A DNA stretch of 64,000 nucleotides. It comes from Nocardia sp. SYP-A9097. GTDB lineage: Bacteria; Actinomycetota; Actinomycetes; Mycobacteriales; Mycobacteriaceae. Positions 1 to 9,028 of this stretch are shown in pieces. The notes beneath the pieces were generated by a model. It did no database searches. It had not been told where the DNA came from and saw nothing but the letters and a program-made list of their open reading frames with translations. Positions within the stretch are counted from its first letter, which is position 1; every line of letters starts with the position of its first letter. Location of the stretch: the NCBI RefSeq assembly GCF_009649815.1, contig NZ_WJIC01000023.1, positions 55,197-119,196 of the forward strand, given 5' to 3'. The position numbers and the translations under genes were made by a program.

Positions 1-171
1 GCCGGTGTCACCTCCGATGTGGTCGGAAAGTTGGCCGGTGCCAATGACATAACGCTCTTCGAGCTGTCGCCGCAGCGTGCCTCGCTGGAGGAGGCGTTCA
101 TGCAGATGACCGGTAGTGCGGTGGAGTACCACGGCGAAGGTTTCGACCAGGTGATGGGAGGGGCGCTCTGA
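1..171 (+). CDS. ABC transporter ATP-binding protein, C-terminal end (partial)
   Basis: The reading frame is open from the first base and ends at a TGA that overlaps the ATG of the next gene. Only 56 residues are visible. They include an LEEAFMQMT segment, typical of the extreme C-terminus of ABC-2-type exporter ATPases (usual pattern LE-x-x-F-x-x-x-T). The Walker motifs lie outside the window. The TGATG junction to a hydrophobic permease suggests translational coupling and an ATPase/permease pair. The substrate cannot be told from this fragment. Confidence 0.8.
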   Translation, partial: AGVTSDVVGKLAGANDITLFELSPQRASLEEAFMQMTGSAVEYHGEGFDQVMGGAL

Positions 172-932
172 TGGGCGTGCTCGCAGCGGAACGAATCAAA
201 CTCACCTCGACGCGCTCGCCGTGGTGGTGCTCGGCAATTATCGTGCTGCTGGGTCTGGGCTTCGCGGCCCTGGTCGCGGCGGTCAATCGGTCCCCGAAGG
301 CGGATACGCCGCCCTTGCATGTGACCACCGTCGTCGGCGGTGTGAGCGGCTTCGGAGTGCTGGTGCTGATGATCTTGTCGGCGCTGGCGGTAACGAGTGA
401 ATACCGCTTCGGGACCATTCGCAGCACATTTCTAGCAACCCCCGCTCGGGATAGGGTGCTGCTTACCAAAGCCCTGCTGATCGGAGCGTTCGGAGCGATC
501 CTGATCGGCGTGCTCACCGTGCTGGCTTTCGTGCTGGCGAAGCTGATCAGCGGTTCGGCGGGCGGCGCCGATCTGGTGCTCACCAATGCCGACAATGCCC
601 GTGCCATCTACGGCGTCCCGATCTACGCCTTCCTGTCGGTGGTGCTCGCCGTCGGTGTCGGCGTGCTGGTCCGGCAGACCGCCGCGGCCATCTCGCTGAT
701 CATTCTGTGGCCGACCGTGCTGGAGTCGCTGCTGAGCGCATTCGGCAGCTTCGGCCGCAATGTGGGCGCGTTCATGCCGTTCGCGAACGCGGGCCACTTC
801 TACTCGGCCTCGGCCGACGCGGCCGGTTCGAACTGGCATTGGGGCCCGTGGGGCAGCCTGCTGTACTTCGCGGTGTTCGTCGGAATCGTTTTCGGAGCCG
901 CGCTGTTCGTAGTCAATAAGCGCGACGCATAG
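171..932 (+). CDS. ABC-2 type transporter permease
   Basis: This 253-residue protein is strongly hydrophobic, with about six membrane segments: roughly residues 20-40, 60-80, 105-130, 150-170, 175-195 and 225-248. The short cytoplasmic start (MGVLAAERIKLTSTRSPWW) and the EYRFGTIRSTFLATPAR stretch after the second helix are typical of ABC-2 permeases of actinobacterial two-component exporters. It starts inside the stop of the ATPase gene, so the two are almost certainly one transcript and one membrane complex. A strong hairpin follows at 980-1016. Substrate unknown; export of a drug or lipid is only an inference. Confidence 0.85.
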   Translation: MGVLAAERIKLTSTRSPWWCSAIIVLLGLGFAALVAAVNRSPKADTPPLHVTTVVGGVSGFGVLVLMILSALAVTSEYRFGTIRSTFLATPARDRVLLTKALLIGAFGAILIGVLTVLAFVLAKLISGSAGGADLVLTNADNARAIYGVPIYAFLSVVLAVGVGVLVRQTAAAISLIILWPTVLESLLSAFGSFGRNVGAFMPFANAGHFYSASADAAGSNWHWGPWGSLLYFAVFVGIVFGAALFVVNKRDA

Positions 933-979
933 ACCCTGCCCGGGGATGCCGCCGGCCACTGCCCGGTACGGCGGCGAAT

Positions 980-1016
980 ATCGGCCCGATACGGACGTTC
1001 TCCGTATCGGGCCGAT
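980..1016. terminator. Strong hairpin, probable terminator of the ABC operon
   Basis: A perfect 15-bp inverted repeat (ATCGGCCCGATACGG and its complement) encloses a 7-base loop, 48 bases after the permease stop. There is no run of T after it, as is usual for high-GC actinobacterial terminators. The rest of the 933-1180 gap shows nothing else clear. Confidence 0.75.
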
Positions 1017-1180
1017 GTCGTTTCGGACCACCCGGGAAACTCTGTGTGAAATGTGTCAATTCCACCCGGGAGTGCCTGGCGAGCCGAACTGGTCATCTGT
1101 AGCATCGGACCAGCAACCAAAGCACTCATGCATCGGCGGGCCCAATGATGTGGCCGCCCGTACCGATCGGAAGGTGTCAG

Positions 1181-2242
1181 GTGGCAGTCATCAATCCATC
1201 CGGAGATCAGGCCCTGAGATACGCTCTGGGCGTGAGCGAACGACCCTCCGACGGCGGCGAGCGCGCATCCGACGCCTCCCGTTCGGGCGGATTGGGGAAC
1301 GATCGCAATCGGTCGCGGGATGCGAACGGTGCCCGTGCGCGCGAGTCGCGTGCGCCCCGTATCGACCCCGACGTCATAATCCCGCTGGTCCCGACCGAAT
1401 TGGTCGACGAATCCCGCGATGAAACCGATACCGTGCCCGACCGCCGCCGCTTTCCCGGCGGGCAGCTCTCGGCACTGGTCAATGCCGCGAATCAGCGCGG
1501 CGATCTCATCGGCCTGGTCCGCAAGGCCCGGGAGAACCTGCCCGGTGATCCGGCCTTCGGCGATCCGCTCTCGGTCTCCGGGCCCGGTGGCGCGCGGGCC
1601 GTGGCCCGTGCCGCGGACAAGCTGGTCGGCGATTCCCCCAGTGCCGCACGTGAATTGGGCCTCGGCGCGCTTCAGGTATGGCAGGCCATGCTGGAGCGGG
1701 TCGGCAAGGGCCGCGGCCTGCAGGACGTCACCATCATGTTCACCGATCTGGTGGCGTTCTCCAGCTGGTCGCTCGCGGCCGGTGACGAACGGACCCTGGA
1801 ATTGCTGCGCGGGGTGGCCAAGGCCATCGAGCCGCCGATCGCCGATCGCGGTGGGCAGGTCATCAAGCGCATGGGCGACGGTCTCATGGCGGTGTTCCCG
1901 TCCGCGGATCGCGCGGTGCGAGCGGCGGTGGCGGCCAAGGAGAATCTGACCACGCTGAATATCGACGGGTACCGCCCGCAGATGCGGATGGGCCTGCACA
2001 CCGGCACGCCCCGCGAGATCGGCGGCGACTGGCTGGGTGTCGATGTCACCATCGCCGCGCGTGTCATGGCGGCGGGCGGCAATGGCAACACCATGCTGTC
2101 CGGGGCCACCCTGGATTTGCTCGACGCCGAGACCCTCGAGGAGTTGGGGTTCGGTGTGAAGCCCTATCGGCGCAGCTTCTTCGCGGCCCCGCTCAGCGGT
2201 GTGCCGGAGGATCTGCGCATCTTCCGCCTCGAAGCGGAGTAG
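1181..2242 (+). CDS. Class III adenylate/guanylate cyclase domain protein
   Basis: A single class III nucleotide cyclase domain occupies the C-terminal half of this soluble protein; it would convert ATP (or GTP) to the cyclic nucleotide. The metal-binding Asp residues are visible in MFTDLVAFS and KRMGDGLMAVF, with the base-recognising Lys in the second motif. The transition-state Arg is in GVDVTIAARV, where the usual Asn is replaced by Thr. The N-terminal ~160 residues are polar, without membrane segments, and may be regulatory. I chose the GTG start because GGAAGG lies six bases upstream; an in-frame ATG at 1145 has no such site. Length from this start is 353 residues. The signal it senses is unknown. 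Confidence 0.85.
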   Translation: MAVINPSGDQALRYALGVSERPSDGGERASDASRSGGLGNDRNRSRDANGARARESRAPRIDPDVIIPLVPTELVDESRDETDTVPDRRRFPGGQLSALVNAANQRGDLIGLVRKARENLPGDPAFGDPLSVSGPGGARAVARAADKLVGDSPSAARELGLGALQVWQAMLERVGKGRGLQDVTIMFTDLVAFSSWSLAAGDERTLELLRGVAKAIEPPIADRGGQVIKRMGDGLMAVFPSADRAVRAAVAAKENLTTLNIDGYRPQMRMGLHTGTPREIGGDWLGVDVTIAARVMAAGGNGNTMLSGATLDLLDAETLEELGFGVKPYRRSFFAAPLSGVPEDLRIFRLEAE

Positions 2243-2407
2243 CTAGATCAAATACAGAATCGCGCCCGCTACCGCCAGCACTCCGGCAATGCCGAGTGCG
2301 ATGGCGAGCGGGCGTGCGGTCTTCCAGGTCGAGTAGGCCCCACCGAAGAGGAATCCGGCCAGGGCCAGCAGCACGATCATGGCGACGTCTTTGGACACGT
2401 CGACCAT
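2243..2407 (-). CDS. Small two-helix membrane protein (54 aa)
   Basis: An open frame of 54 codons begins with MVDVSKDVAM and ends with AGAILYLI, its stop abutting the cyclase stop (convergent). It contains two hydrophobic segments, about residues 8-24 and 34-53, joined by a short loop with the basic stretch STWKTARP. This is the pattern of a genuine small inner-membrane protein. No characterised family is recognised. It is divergent from the atuA-like operon across a 141-base gap. The only support is the composition and the clean fit between neighbours. Confidence 0.55.
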   Translation of the reverse strand: MVDVSKDVAMIVLLALAGFLFGGAYSTWKTARPLAIALGIAGVLAVAGAILYLI

Positions 2408-2452
2408 TTTGCCTGGTCGGATCGGAGGCGTCGCAAGCGGTCACGCAATTAA

Positions 2453-2468
2453 CAAGCACGCAGGCTTG
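2453..2468. promoter_or_regulatory. Possible operator upstream of the atuA-like operon
   Basis: CAAGC and GCTTG arms flank a 6-base centre in an unusually AT-rich part of the 2408-2548 gap, between the divergent small membrane protein gene and atuA. TetR regulators of acyl-CoA catabolic operons bind such repeats, and the operon's last gene is a TetR. The assignment is inference. Confidence 0.4.
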
Positions 2469-2548
2469 ATTTTTTTCCGGCCCGATGTGACCCTTGAGCG
2501 GACCGCAGCGATGGTGCTGCGCCGCGCGGTGCACAGGGAGGCCCAGTA

Positions 2549-4264
2549 ATGAGTCAGCTCGGCGAGGATCCGGAGCTCCTCCGGATCGGCAACTGCTCCG
2601 GCTTCTACGGGGACCGGATGAGCGCCATGCGGGAGATGCTCGAGGGCGGGCAGCTCGATGTGCTCACCGGCGACTATCTGGCCGAACTCACCATGCTGAT
2701 CCTGGGCCGGGATCGCATGAAGGACGCCGGCCTCGGCTACGCCAAAACCTTTGTGCGACAGCTGGAGAACAATCTCGGACTGGCCCTGGACCAGGGCGTG
2801 CGGATTGTCGTCAACGCGGGCGGGCTGAATCCGGCCGGGCTGGCGCAGCGCGTCGGCGAGGTGGCCGAAAAGCTCGGTCTCGCACCGAAGATCGCCCATG
2901 TGACCGGTGATGATCTGCTGCCGCGGGCGGCGGAGCTCGGGCTCGGGTCGCCGCTCACCGCCAATGCCTACCTCGGCGCCTGGGGTATCGCGGAGTGTTT
3001 GACCGCGGGCGCGGACATTGTGGTGACCGGTCGCGTCACCGACGCCGCCCTGGTGGTCGGACCGGCCGCCGCCCACTTCGGCTGGGGCCGAACCGATTAC
3101 GACGCGCTCGCGGGCGCGGTGGTGGCGGGGCATGTCATCGAATGCGGTACCCAGGCCACCGGCGGTAATTTCGCCTTCTTCACCGAGATCGCCGATCTGA
3201 ACCGCCCCGGCTTCCCGATCGCGGAGGTGCGCCGCGACGGCAGCACCGTGATCACCAAGCATGTCGGCACCGGCGGCGCGGTCACCGTGGATACGGTCGA
3301 GGCGCAGCTCATGTACGAGATTCAGAGCGCGCGCTACGCCGGACCGGATGTGACCACGCGCCTGGACAGCATCGAACTGAGCCAGGACGGCCCGGATCGG
3401 GTGCTCATCAGCGGTGTGACCGGTGAAGCGCCGCCGTCGCGGACCAAGGTTTCGCTGAACACCATCGGCGGCTTCCGTAATCAGATCGAGTTCATTCTCA
3501 CCGGACTGGATATCGAGGCGAAAGCCGAACTGGCGCAACGGCAGTTGCAGGCGTGGCTGCCGGTGCGGCCGGCCGAAATGGAGTGGACCCTGGTACGGCT
3601 GGACCGCCCGGACGCCGAGACCGAGGAGCAGGCCAGCGCGCTGCTGCGCTGTGTGGTGCGCGATCCGGACCCGAACCAGGTCGGTCGCGGCTTCTCCAGT
3701 GCGGCGGTGGAATTGGCGCTCGCGAGTTATGCGGGCTGCTCGCTGACCTCCCCGCCCGGCAATGGCGGACCGTACGGAGTGTTCACACCCGGATACGTGG
3801 ATGCGAAGGAAGTACCGCATATCGCGGTGCTGCCAGATGGCGGCACCGTCGATATAGCGCCCGCCGCGGAGACCCTGGAACTCGCCGAGGTAGCCGAACC
3901 CGAACTCCCGCAACCACTTCCGCCGGGCGAGACCCGGCGGGTACCGCTGGGAACCATCGCTCTCGCGCGCAGCGGCGACAAGGGCGGTAATGCCAATATC
4001 GGCGTCTGGGTGCGCACCGATGCGCAGTGGCGCTGGCTGGTACACGCGCTCACCGTCGACGAGTTGCGCCTGCTGCTGCCGGAGACCGCGAAGCTGCCGA
4101 TCACCCGGCATGTGCTGCCGAAGTTGCGCGCCGTCAATTTCGTTGTCGAGGGTCTGCTCGGGGAGGGCGTGGCCTATCAGGCCCGTTTCGATCCGCAGGC
4201 CAAGGGGCTCGGGGAATGGCTCCGGGCTCGCCATATCGAAATCCCCGTGGAGCTGCTGCCATGA
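2549..4264 (+). CDS. AtuA-like acyclic terpene utilization family protein (DUF1446)
   Basis: First gene of a seven-gene catabolic operon. The N-terminus has the family signature LRIGNCSGFYGDRMSAM, and the first ~440 residues match the AtuA/DUF1446 fold. The C-terminal ~110 residues, beginning near LGTIALARSGDKGGNANIGV, correspond to the small domain often fused to it. AtuA is essential for citronellol/geraniol catabolism in Pseudomonas, but its reaction is unknown. Total length, 571 residues, is normal for the fused form. AGGGAGG seven bases before the ATG fixes the start. Its stop overlaps the ATG of the acyl-CoA dehydrogenase by four bases (ATGA), indicating tight coupling. Confidence 0.85.
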   Translation: MSQLGEDPELLRIGNCSGFYGDRMSAMREMLEGGQLDVLTGDYLAELTMLILGRDRMKDAGLGYAKTFVRQLENNLGLALDQGVRIVVNAGGLNPAGLAQRVGEVAEKLGLAPKIAHVTGDDLLPRAAELGLGSPLTANAYLGAWGIAECLTAGADIVVTGRVTDAALVVGPAAAHFGWGRTDYDALAGAVVAGHVIECGTQATGGNFAFFTEIADLNRPGFPIAEVRRDGSTVITKHVGTGGAVTVDTVEAQLMYEIQSARYAGPDVTTRLDSIELSQDGPDRVLISGVTGEAPPSRTKVSLNTIGGFRNQIEFILTGLDIEAKAELAQRQLQAWLPVRPAEMEWTLVRLDRPDAETEEQASALLRCVVRDPDPNQVGRGFSSAAVELALASYAGCSLTSPPGNGGPYGVFTPGYVDAKEVPHIAVLPDGGTVDIAPAAETLELAEVAEPELPQPLPPGETRRVPLGTIALARSGDKGGNANIGVWVRTDAQWRWLVHALTVDELRLLLPETAKLPITRHVLPKLRAVNFVVEGLLGEGVAYQARFDPQAKGLGEWLRARHIEIPVELLP

Positions 4265-5424
4265 GTACCGGCTATGTGAACCCCTGGGAGACGCCCGAGC
4301 GGCGCGAATTACGTGCCACCGTGCGCGGATTCGCCGACCGCGAGGTGCTCCCGTACCTGGACGACTGGGAGCGGGCGGGGGAGATCCCGCGTGAACTGCA
4401 CAAGAAGGCGGGTGCGCTGGGGCTGCTGGGTATCCAGTTCCCGGAGTCGGCGGGCGGTTCGGGTGGCGGGCCCATCGAGGCGGCCATCGTCTGTGAGGAG
4501 CTGCATTACGCGGGCGGTTCGGGCGGCCTGTTCGCCTCGCTGTTCACCTGCGGTATCGCGGTGCCGCACATTGTCGCCTCCGGTAATCCAGAGCACATCG
4601 AGCGCTGGGCCAAGCCGACCCTGGCGGGTGAGAAGATCGGCTCACTGGCCATTACCGAGCCCGGTGGTGGGTCGGATGTCGGTCACCTCACCACCACCGC
4701 CGTGCGCGATGGCGACGAGTTCATCGTGAACGGCGCGAAGACCTACATCACCTCCGGCGTGCGCGCCGACTACGTGGTGACGGCGGTCCGCACGGGAGGC
4801 GGTGGCGCGGCCGGTGTTTCGCTGCTGGTGGTGGAGAAGGGCACGCCCGGTTTCACGGTCAGCCGCAAGCTGGAGAAGATGGGCTGGCTGGCGTCCGATA
4901 CCGCCGAACTCTCGTATGTCGATGTGCGCGTACCGGTTTCGAACCTGGTCGGCGCGGAGAACTCCGGATTCGCGCAGATCGCCAACGCTTTCGTGAGTGA
5001 GCGGGTCGGTCTGGCCACCCAGGCGTACGGGCACGCGCAACGCTGCCTGGACCTTACCCTGGCCTGGACCCGGGACCGCGAGACCTTCGGCCGCCCGCTG
5101 ATCAGCCGTCAGGCCGTGCAGAACACGCTGTCGGAGATGGCGCGCCGGATCGATGTGGCCCGCGTCTACACCCGGCAGATCGCCGAACGCGCCGAGCGCG
5201 GTGAGACCGATTTGATCGCCGAGGTGTGTTTCGCCAAGAACACCGCCGTCGAAGCCGCGGAATGGGTTGCGCACCAGGCGGTTCAGCTCTTCGGCGGACT
5301 CGGCTACATGCGTGAGTCCGAAGTCGAGCGCCAGTACCGCGATGTCCGCATTCTCGGCATCGGCGGCGGCACCAACGAGATCCTGACCGCCCTGGCGGCA
5401 AAGCGATTGGGGTTCCAGTCTTGA
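4261..5424 (+). CDS. Acyl-CoA dehydrogenase (isovaleryl/citronellyl type)
   Basis: A FAD-dependent acyl-CoA dehydrogenase of 387 residues, introducing a double bond alpha-beta to the CoA thioester. Signatures visible are ITEPGGGSDV (flavin/substrate binding) and RDRETFGRPL. The C-terminal EGT motif that carries the catalytic Glu in short- and medium-chain enzymes reads GGGTNEI here, without that Glu. A Glu instead sits in FVSERVGLA, where isovaleryl-CoA dehydrogenase has its base. This favours a methyl-branched substrate. It would supply the enoyl-CoA for the carboxylase encoded next. It overlaps atuA by four bases and the carboxylase start by four. Confidence 0.88.
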   Translation: MSTGYVNPWETPERRELRATVRGFADREVLPYLDDWERAGEIPRELHKKAGALGLLGIQFPESAGGSGGGPIEAAIVCEELHYAGGSGGLFASLFTCGIAVPHIVASGNPEHIERWAKPTLAGEKIGSLAITEPGGGSDVGHLTTTAVRDGDEFIVNGAKTYITSGVRADYVVTAVRTGGGGAAGVSLLVVEKGTPGFTVSRKLEKMGWLASDTAELSYVDVRVPVSNLVGAENSGFAQIANAFVSERVGLATQAYGHAQRCLDLTLAWTRDRETFGRPLISRQAVQNTLSEMARRIDVARVYTRQIAERAERGETDLIAEVCFAKNTAVEAAEWVAHQAVQLFGGLGYMRESEVERQYRDVRILGIGGGTNEILTALAAKRLGFQS

Positions 5425-7025
5425 GCATTCTGCGCACTTCCGTAGACCCGAAATCGGCGGACTATCAGGCCGCCGCCGAGGCGATGACGGCCAAACTCGA
5501 CGAGGTCGGGGCCGAGTACGCCAAGAACATCGCGGGCGGCGGCCCGGACAAGATGGCGCGGCATCGCAAGCGCGGCAAGCTGACCGCGCGCGAGCGTATC
5601 GAATTACTCCTGGATGAGGATTCGCCGTTCCTGGAGCTGGCCCCCCTCGCGGCCTGGGGCAGTGACTTCCATGTCGGCGCGAGTGTGATCGCGGGTATCG
5701 GCCTTGTCGAGGGCGTCGAATGCATGATCATCGCCCCCGATCCGACCGTGCGCGGCGGCACCTCGAATCCGTGGACGCTGCGAAAGACCCTGCGTATGAG
5801 CGATATCGCGCTGGAGAACCGGCTCCCCGTCGTCAATCTGGTGGAGTCCGGCGGCGCGGATCTGCCGACGCAGAAAGAGGTCTTCGTCCCGGGCGGGCGC
5901 ATGTTCCGCGACCTGACCCGGTTGTCGGCGGCCGGAATCCCGTCCATCGCACTGGTTTTCGGTAATTCCACCGCCGGTGGCGCGTACATCCCGGGCATGT
6001 CCGACTACACAGTGATGATCAAGGAGCGCTCCAAGGTGTTCCTGGGTGGCCCGCCGCTGGTGAAGATGGCCACCGGTGAGGAGTCCGACGACGAATCCCT
6101 GGGCGGCGCGGAAATGCACGCCCGCACTTCGGGTTTGGCGGATTACCTGGCCGTGGACGAGCAGGACGCCATCCGGCTCGGCCGGTCGATCGTGCGCCGG
6201 TTGAACTGGCAGAAGAAGGGTCCGGCCCCGCGTCCGGTCACCGAGGTCATCGAGCCGCTGTACAACCAGGACGAGCTGCTCGGCATCGTCCCCACCGATC
6301 TGAAGATCCCCTTCGATCCGCGTGAGGTCATCGCCCGCGTCGTGGACGGCTCCGACTTCGACGAGTTCAAGCCGCTCTACGGATCGAGCCTGGTGACGGG
6401 ATGGGCTGAGCTGCACGGCTATCCGGTCGGCATTCTCGCCAATGCCCGTGGCGTGCTGTTCTCCGAGGAGGCGCAGAAGGCCACGCAGTTCATCCAGCTG
6501 GCCAACCAGTCGAATACCCCACTGTTGTTCCTGCACAACACCACCGGCTACATGGTCGGCAAGGAGTACGAGCAGAAGGGCATCATCAAGCACGGCGCGA
6601 TGATGATCAACGCGGTCTCGAACTCCAAGGTCCCGCACATCTCGCTGCTCATGGGCGCGTCCTACGGTGCGGGCCACTACGGCATGTGCGGTCGCGCCTA
6701 CGATCCGCGCTTCGTATTCGCCTGGCCCAGTGCGAAATCCGCCGTCATGGGTGGTGCGCAGCTGGCGGGCGTCATCTCCATTGTCGGCCGGGCCGCCAAC
6801 GAGGCCCGCGGCATCCCGTTCAACGAGGAGGCCGACGCCGGTATGCGCGCCATGATCGAGGCGCAGATCGAGGCCGAATCGCTGCCCATGTTCATGTCGG
6901 GCCGCCTGTACGACGACGGCGTCATCGACCCGCGCGACACCCGCACGGTATTGGGAATGGCGTTGTCCGCCATCCACAATGCCCCGATCAAGGGCGCCGA
7001 GGGCTTCGGCGTCTTCCGAATGTGA
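5421..7025 (+). CDS. Acyl-CoA carboxylase beta subunit (carboxyltransferase, AccD1-like)
   Basis: The 534-residue protein carries both carboxyltransferase halves. It transfers CO2 from carboxybiotin to an acyl-CoA. Family stretches include GGGPDKMARHRKRGKLTARE, VESGGADLPTQKE, FGNSTAGGAY and GASYGAGHYGMCGRAYDPRF. As I know the family, it is closest to mycobacterial AccD1, which with AccA1 forms 3-methylcrotonyl-CoA carboxylase; geranyl-CoA carboxylase is the close alternative, and the atuA neighbour keeps that open. It starts at TTG overlapping the previous stop (TTGA). The biotin carboxylase gene follows with another overlap, so the two subunits are made together. Confidence 0.92.
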   Translation: MSILRTSVDPKSADYQAAAEAMTAKLDEVGAEYAKNIAGGGPDKMARHRKRGKLTARERIELLLDEDSPFLELAPLAAWGSDFHVGASVIAGIGLVEGVECMIIAPDPTVRGGTSNPWTLRKTLRMSDIALENRLPVVNLVESGGADLPTQKEVFVPGGRMFRDLTRLSAAGIPSIALVFGNSTAGGAYIPGMSDYTVMIKERSKVFLGGPPLVKMATGEESDDESLGGAEMHARTSGLADYLAVDEQDAIRLGRSIVRRLNWQKKGPAPRPVTEVIEPLYNQDELLGIVPTDLKIPFDPREVIARVVDGSDFDEFKPLYGSSLVTGWAELHGYPVGILANARGVLFSEEAQKATQFIQLANQSNTPLLFLHNTTGYMVGKEYEQKGIIKHGAMMINAVSNSKVPHISLLMGASYGAGHYGMCGRAYDPRFVFAWPSAKSAVMGGAQLAGVISIVGRAANEARGIPFNEEADAGMRAMIEAQIEAESLPMFMSGRLYDDGVIDPRDTRTVLGMALSAIHNAPIKGAEGFGVFRM

Positions 7026-9025
7026 GTGCCGGTATGGACATTACGAACGTTCTGGTCGCCAATCGTGGTGAGATCGCGCGGCGGGTATTCGCCACCTGCC
7101 GTCGTATGGGAATCGCCACCACCGCTGTGTATTCCGATGCCGACGCCGCCGCACCGCATGTGGCGGAGGCGGATTCGGCTATCCGACTACCGGGCAATAC
7201 GCCGGGCGAGACCTACCTGCGCGGTGAACTGATCATCGAGGCGGCCCTGGCCGCCGGTGCCGATGCCATTCACCCCGGCTACGGATTCCTCTCCGAGAAC
7301 GCCGAATTCGCGAAGGCTGTGCAGGCCGCAGGGCTGACCTGGATCGGCCCGCCGGTCGCCGCCATCGAGCAGATGGGCTCCAAGGTCGAGTCCAAGAAGA
7401 TGATGGATGCCGCCGGTGTCCCGGTCCTGGCCGAGCTGGATCCGGCCGAGGTCACCGCCGACATGCTGCCGGTGCTCATCAAGGCGTCCTCCGGTGGCGG
7501 TGGTCGCGGTATGCGTGTGGTCCGCGATCTGACTGATCTGCAAGAGCAGCTGGAAGGCGCACGGCGCGAAGCGGAATCGGCATTCGGCGATCCGACCGTC
7601 TTCTGCGAGCGCTACCTCGAGACCGGCCGCCACATCGAGGTGCAGGTCATGGCCGATACCCAGGGCACGGTGTGGGCGGTCGGCGAGCGCGAATGCTCCA
7701 TTCAGCGCCGTCATCAGAAGGTTGTGGAGGAGGCCCCGTCCCCGCTGGTCGAGAAGATCGACGGGATGCGGGCGCGGCTGTTCGAGGCGGCCAAGCTGGC
7801 CACCGCGGCCATCGGCTACGAGGGTGCGGGCACCGTCGAATTCCTGGCCGACGAGAAGGGCGACTTCTTCTTCCTGGAGATGAATACCCGTCTGCAGGTG
7901 GAGCATCCGGTCACCGAGCAGGTCACCGGCCTGGATCTGGTGCGCCTGCAATTGCAGGTGGCCGCCGGGCGCGCACTGCCCGCCACCCAGCCGGGTATGC
8001 GCGGCCACTCCATCGAGGTACGCCTGTACGCCGAGGATCCGGCGCACGATTGGCAGCCGCAGAGCGGCACCGTGCACAGGCTCGAAATCCCGGGCACCAC
8101 AGGCGAATTCACCGTGCTGACCGAACCGGGAGTGCGCCTGGACACCGGTGTGGTGGACGGTTCGGTGGTGGGCGTGCACTACGACCCCATGCTGTCGAAG
8201 GTCATCTCCTTCGCCGAAACCCGTGACGAGGCAGCGCATCTGCTCGCTTCGGCACTGCAACGCGCCAAGATTCACGGCCTCGTCACCAACCGTGACCTGC
8301 TCGTACGAGTTCTCCGGCATCCGGCATTCCTGGCCGGTGATACCGATACCGCCTTCTTCGCCACGCACGGCCTGGATACCCTGTCCGCGCCGCTGGCATC
8401 GGAATCCGATGAGGCACTGTCGATTGTCGCCGCCGCCCTCGCCGATGCCGCCGCGAATCGCAAGACCGTCCGCGTCGGTTCCGGCCTGCCGAGCGGCTGG
8501 CGGAACCTGCCGTCCCAGCCGCAGTCCAAGTCGTACGAGAGCCGCGTCACCGGTAAGCACGAGGTGCGCTACACCCTCACCCGCGACGGCCTCACCGTGG
8601 AAGGCCATCCCGGACTCGAATTGCTTGAAGCCACACCGGATTCCGTCACCCTGCAGGTGCCGGGCGGGCGCGGCCCGGTGCGCCGCCGCTTCCAGGTGGC
8701 CCGCTACGGCGATCTGGTGGCGGTCGATTCCCCGCTCGGCCCGGTGACCGTCCGCCGCCTGCCGCGTTTCGAGGATCCGGCCGATCAGGTGGCCGAGGGT
8801 TCACTGCTCGCCCCGATGCCCGGTGCGGTCATCCGCCTGGGCGCGCAGCTGGGCGATCGAGTCGAGAAGGGCCAGCCCATTCTGTGGCTGGAGGCGATGA
8901 AGATGGAGCACACCATTGCCGCCCCCGCCGCCGGTGTGCTCACCGAACTCAATGTCACCGCGGGTCAGCAGGTCGAAGTAGGTGCCGTGCTCGCCGTGGT
9001 CCAGTCCGAAGACAACCAGGAGTAG
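7022..9025 (+). CDS. Acyl-CoA carboxylase alpha subunit (biotin carboxylase plus biotin carrier)
   Basis: About 667 residues. The N-terminal biotin carboxylase (roughly residues 5-450) shows ANRGEIARRV, the ATP-grasp glycine loop KASSGGGGRGMRVV and EMNTRLQVEHPVTE. The C-terminal biotinyl domain has EAMKMEH with the biotin-accepting Lys near residue 627. It carboxylates biotin with ATP and bicarbonate for the AccD-like partner. The GTG at 7022 overlaps the accD stop (GTGA) and is the likely start; an ATG at 7034 is the alternative. The next gene starts three bases after its stop. Confidence 0.92.
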   Translation: MSAGMDITNVLVANRGEIARRVFATCRRMGIATTAVYSDADAAAPHVAEADSAIRLPGNTPGETYLRGELIIEAALAAGADAIHPGYGFLSENAEFAKAVQAAGLTWIGPPVAAIEQMGSKVESKKMMDAAGVPVLAELDPAEVTADMLPVLIKASSGGGGRGMRVVRDLTDLQEQLEGARREAESAFGDPTVFCERYLETGRHIEVQVMADTQGTVWAVGERECSIQRRHQKVVEEAPSPLVEKIDGMRARLFEAAKLATAAIGYEGAGTVEFLADEKGDFFFLEMNTRLQVEHPVTEQVTGLDLVRLQLQVAAGRALPATQPGMRGHSIEVRLYAEDPAHDWQPQSGTVHRLEIPGTTGEFTVLTEPGVRLDTGVVDGSVVGVHYDPMLSKVISFAETRDEAAHLLASALQRAKIHGLVTNRDLLVRVLRHPAFLAGDTDTAFFATHGLDTLSAPLASESDEALSIVAAALADAAANRKTVRVGSGLPSGWRNLPSQPQSKSYESRVTGKHEVRYTLTRDGLTVEGHPGLELLEATPDSVTLQVPGGRGPVRRRFQVARYGDLVAVDSPLGPVTVRRLPRFEDPADQVAEGSLLAPMPGAVIRLGAQLGDRVEKGQPILWLEAMKMEHTIAAPAAGVLTELNVTAGQQVEVGAVLAVVQSEDNQE

Positions 9026-9028
9026 ACG

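Noticed and set aside
432..1031. Antisense frames opposite the ABC permease
   Set aside because: Long but composition is that of a GC-rich shadow frame; no family-like sequence and the forward gene is clear.
2441..4234. 597-codon frame opposite atuA
   Set aside because: High GC creates long reverse frames; residues are biased to His, Arg, Gly and show no fold, while the forward frame has family motifs.
5604..6977. 457-codon frame opposite accD
   Set aside because: Mirror of a strongly conserved carboxyltransferase gene; no plausible product.
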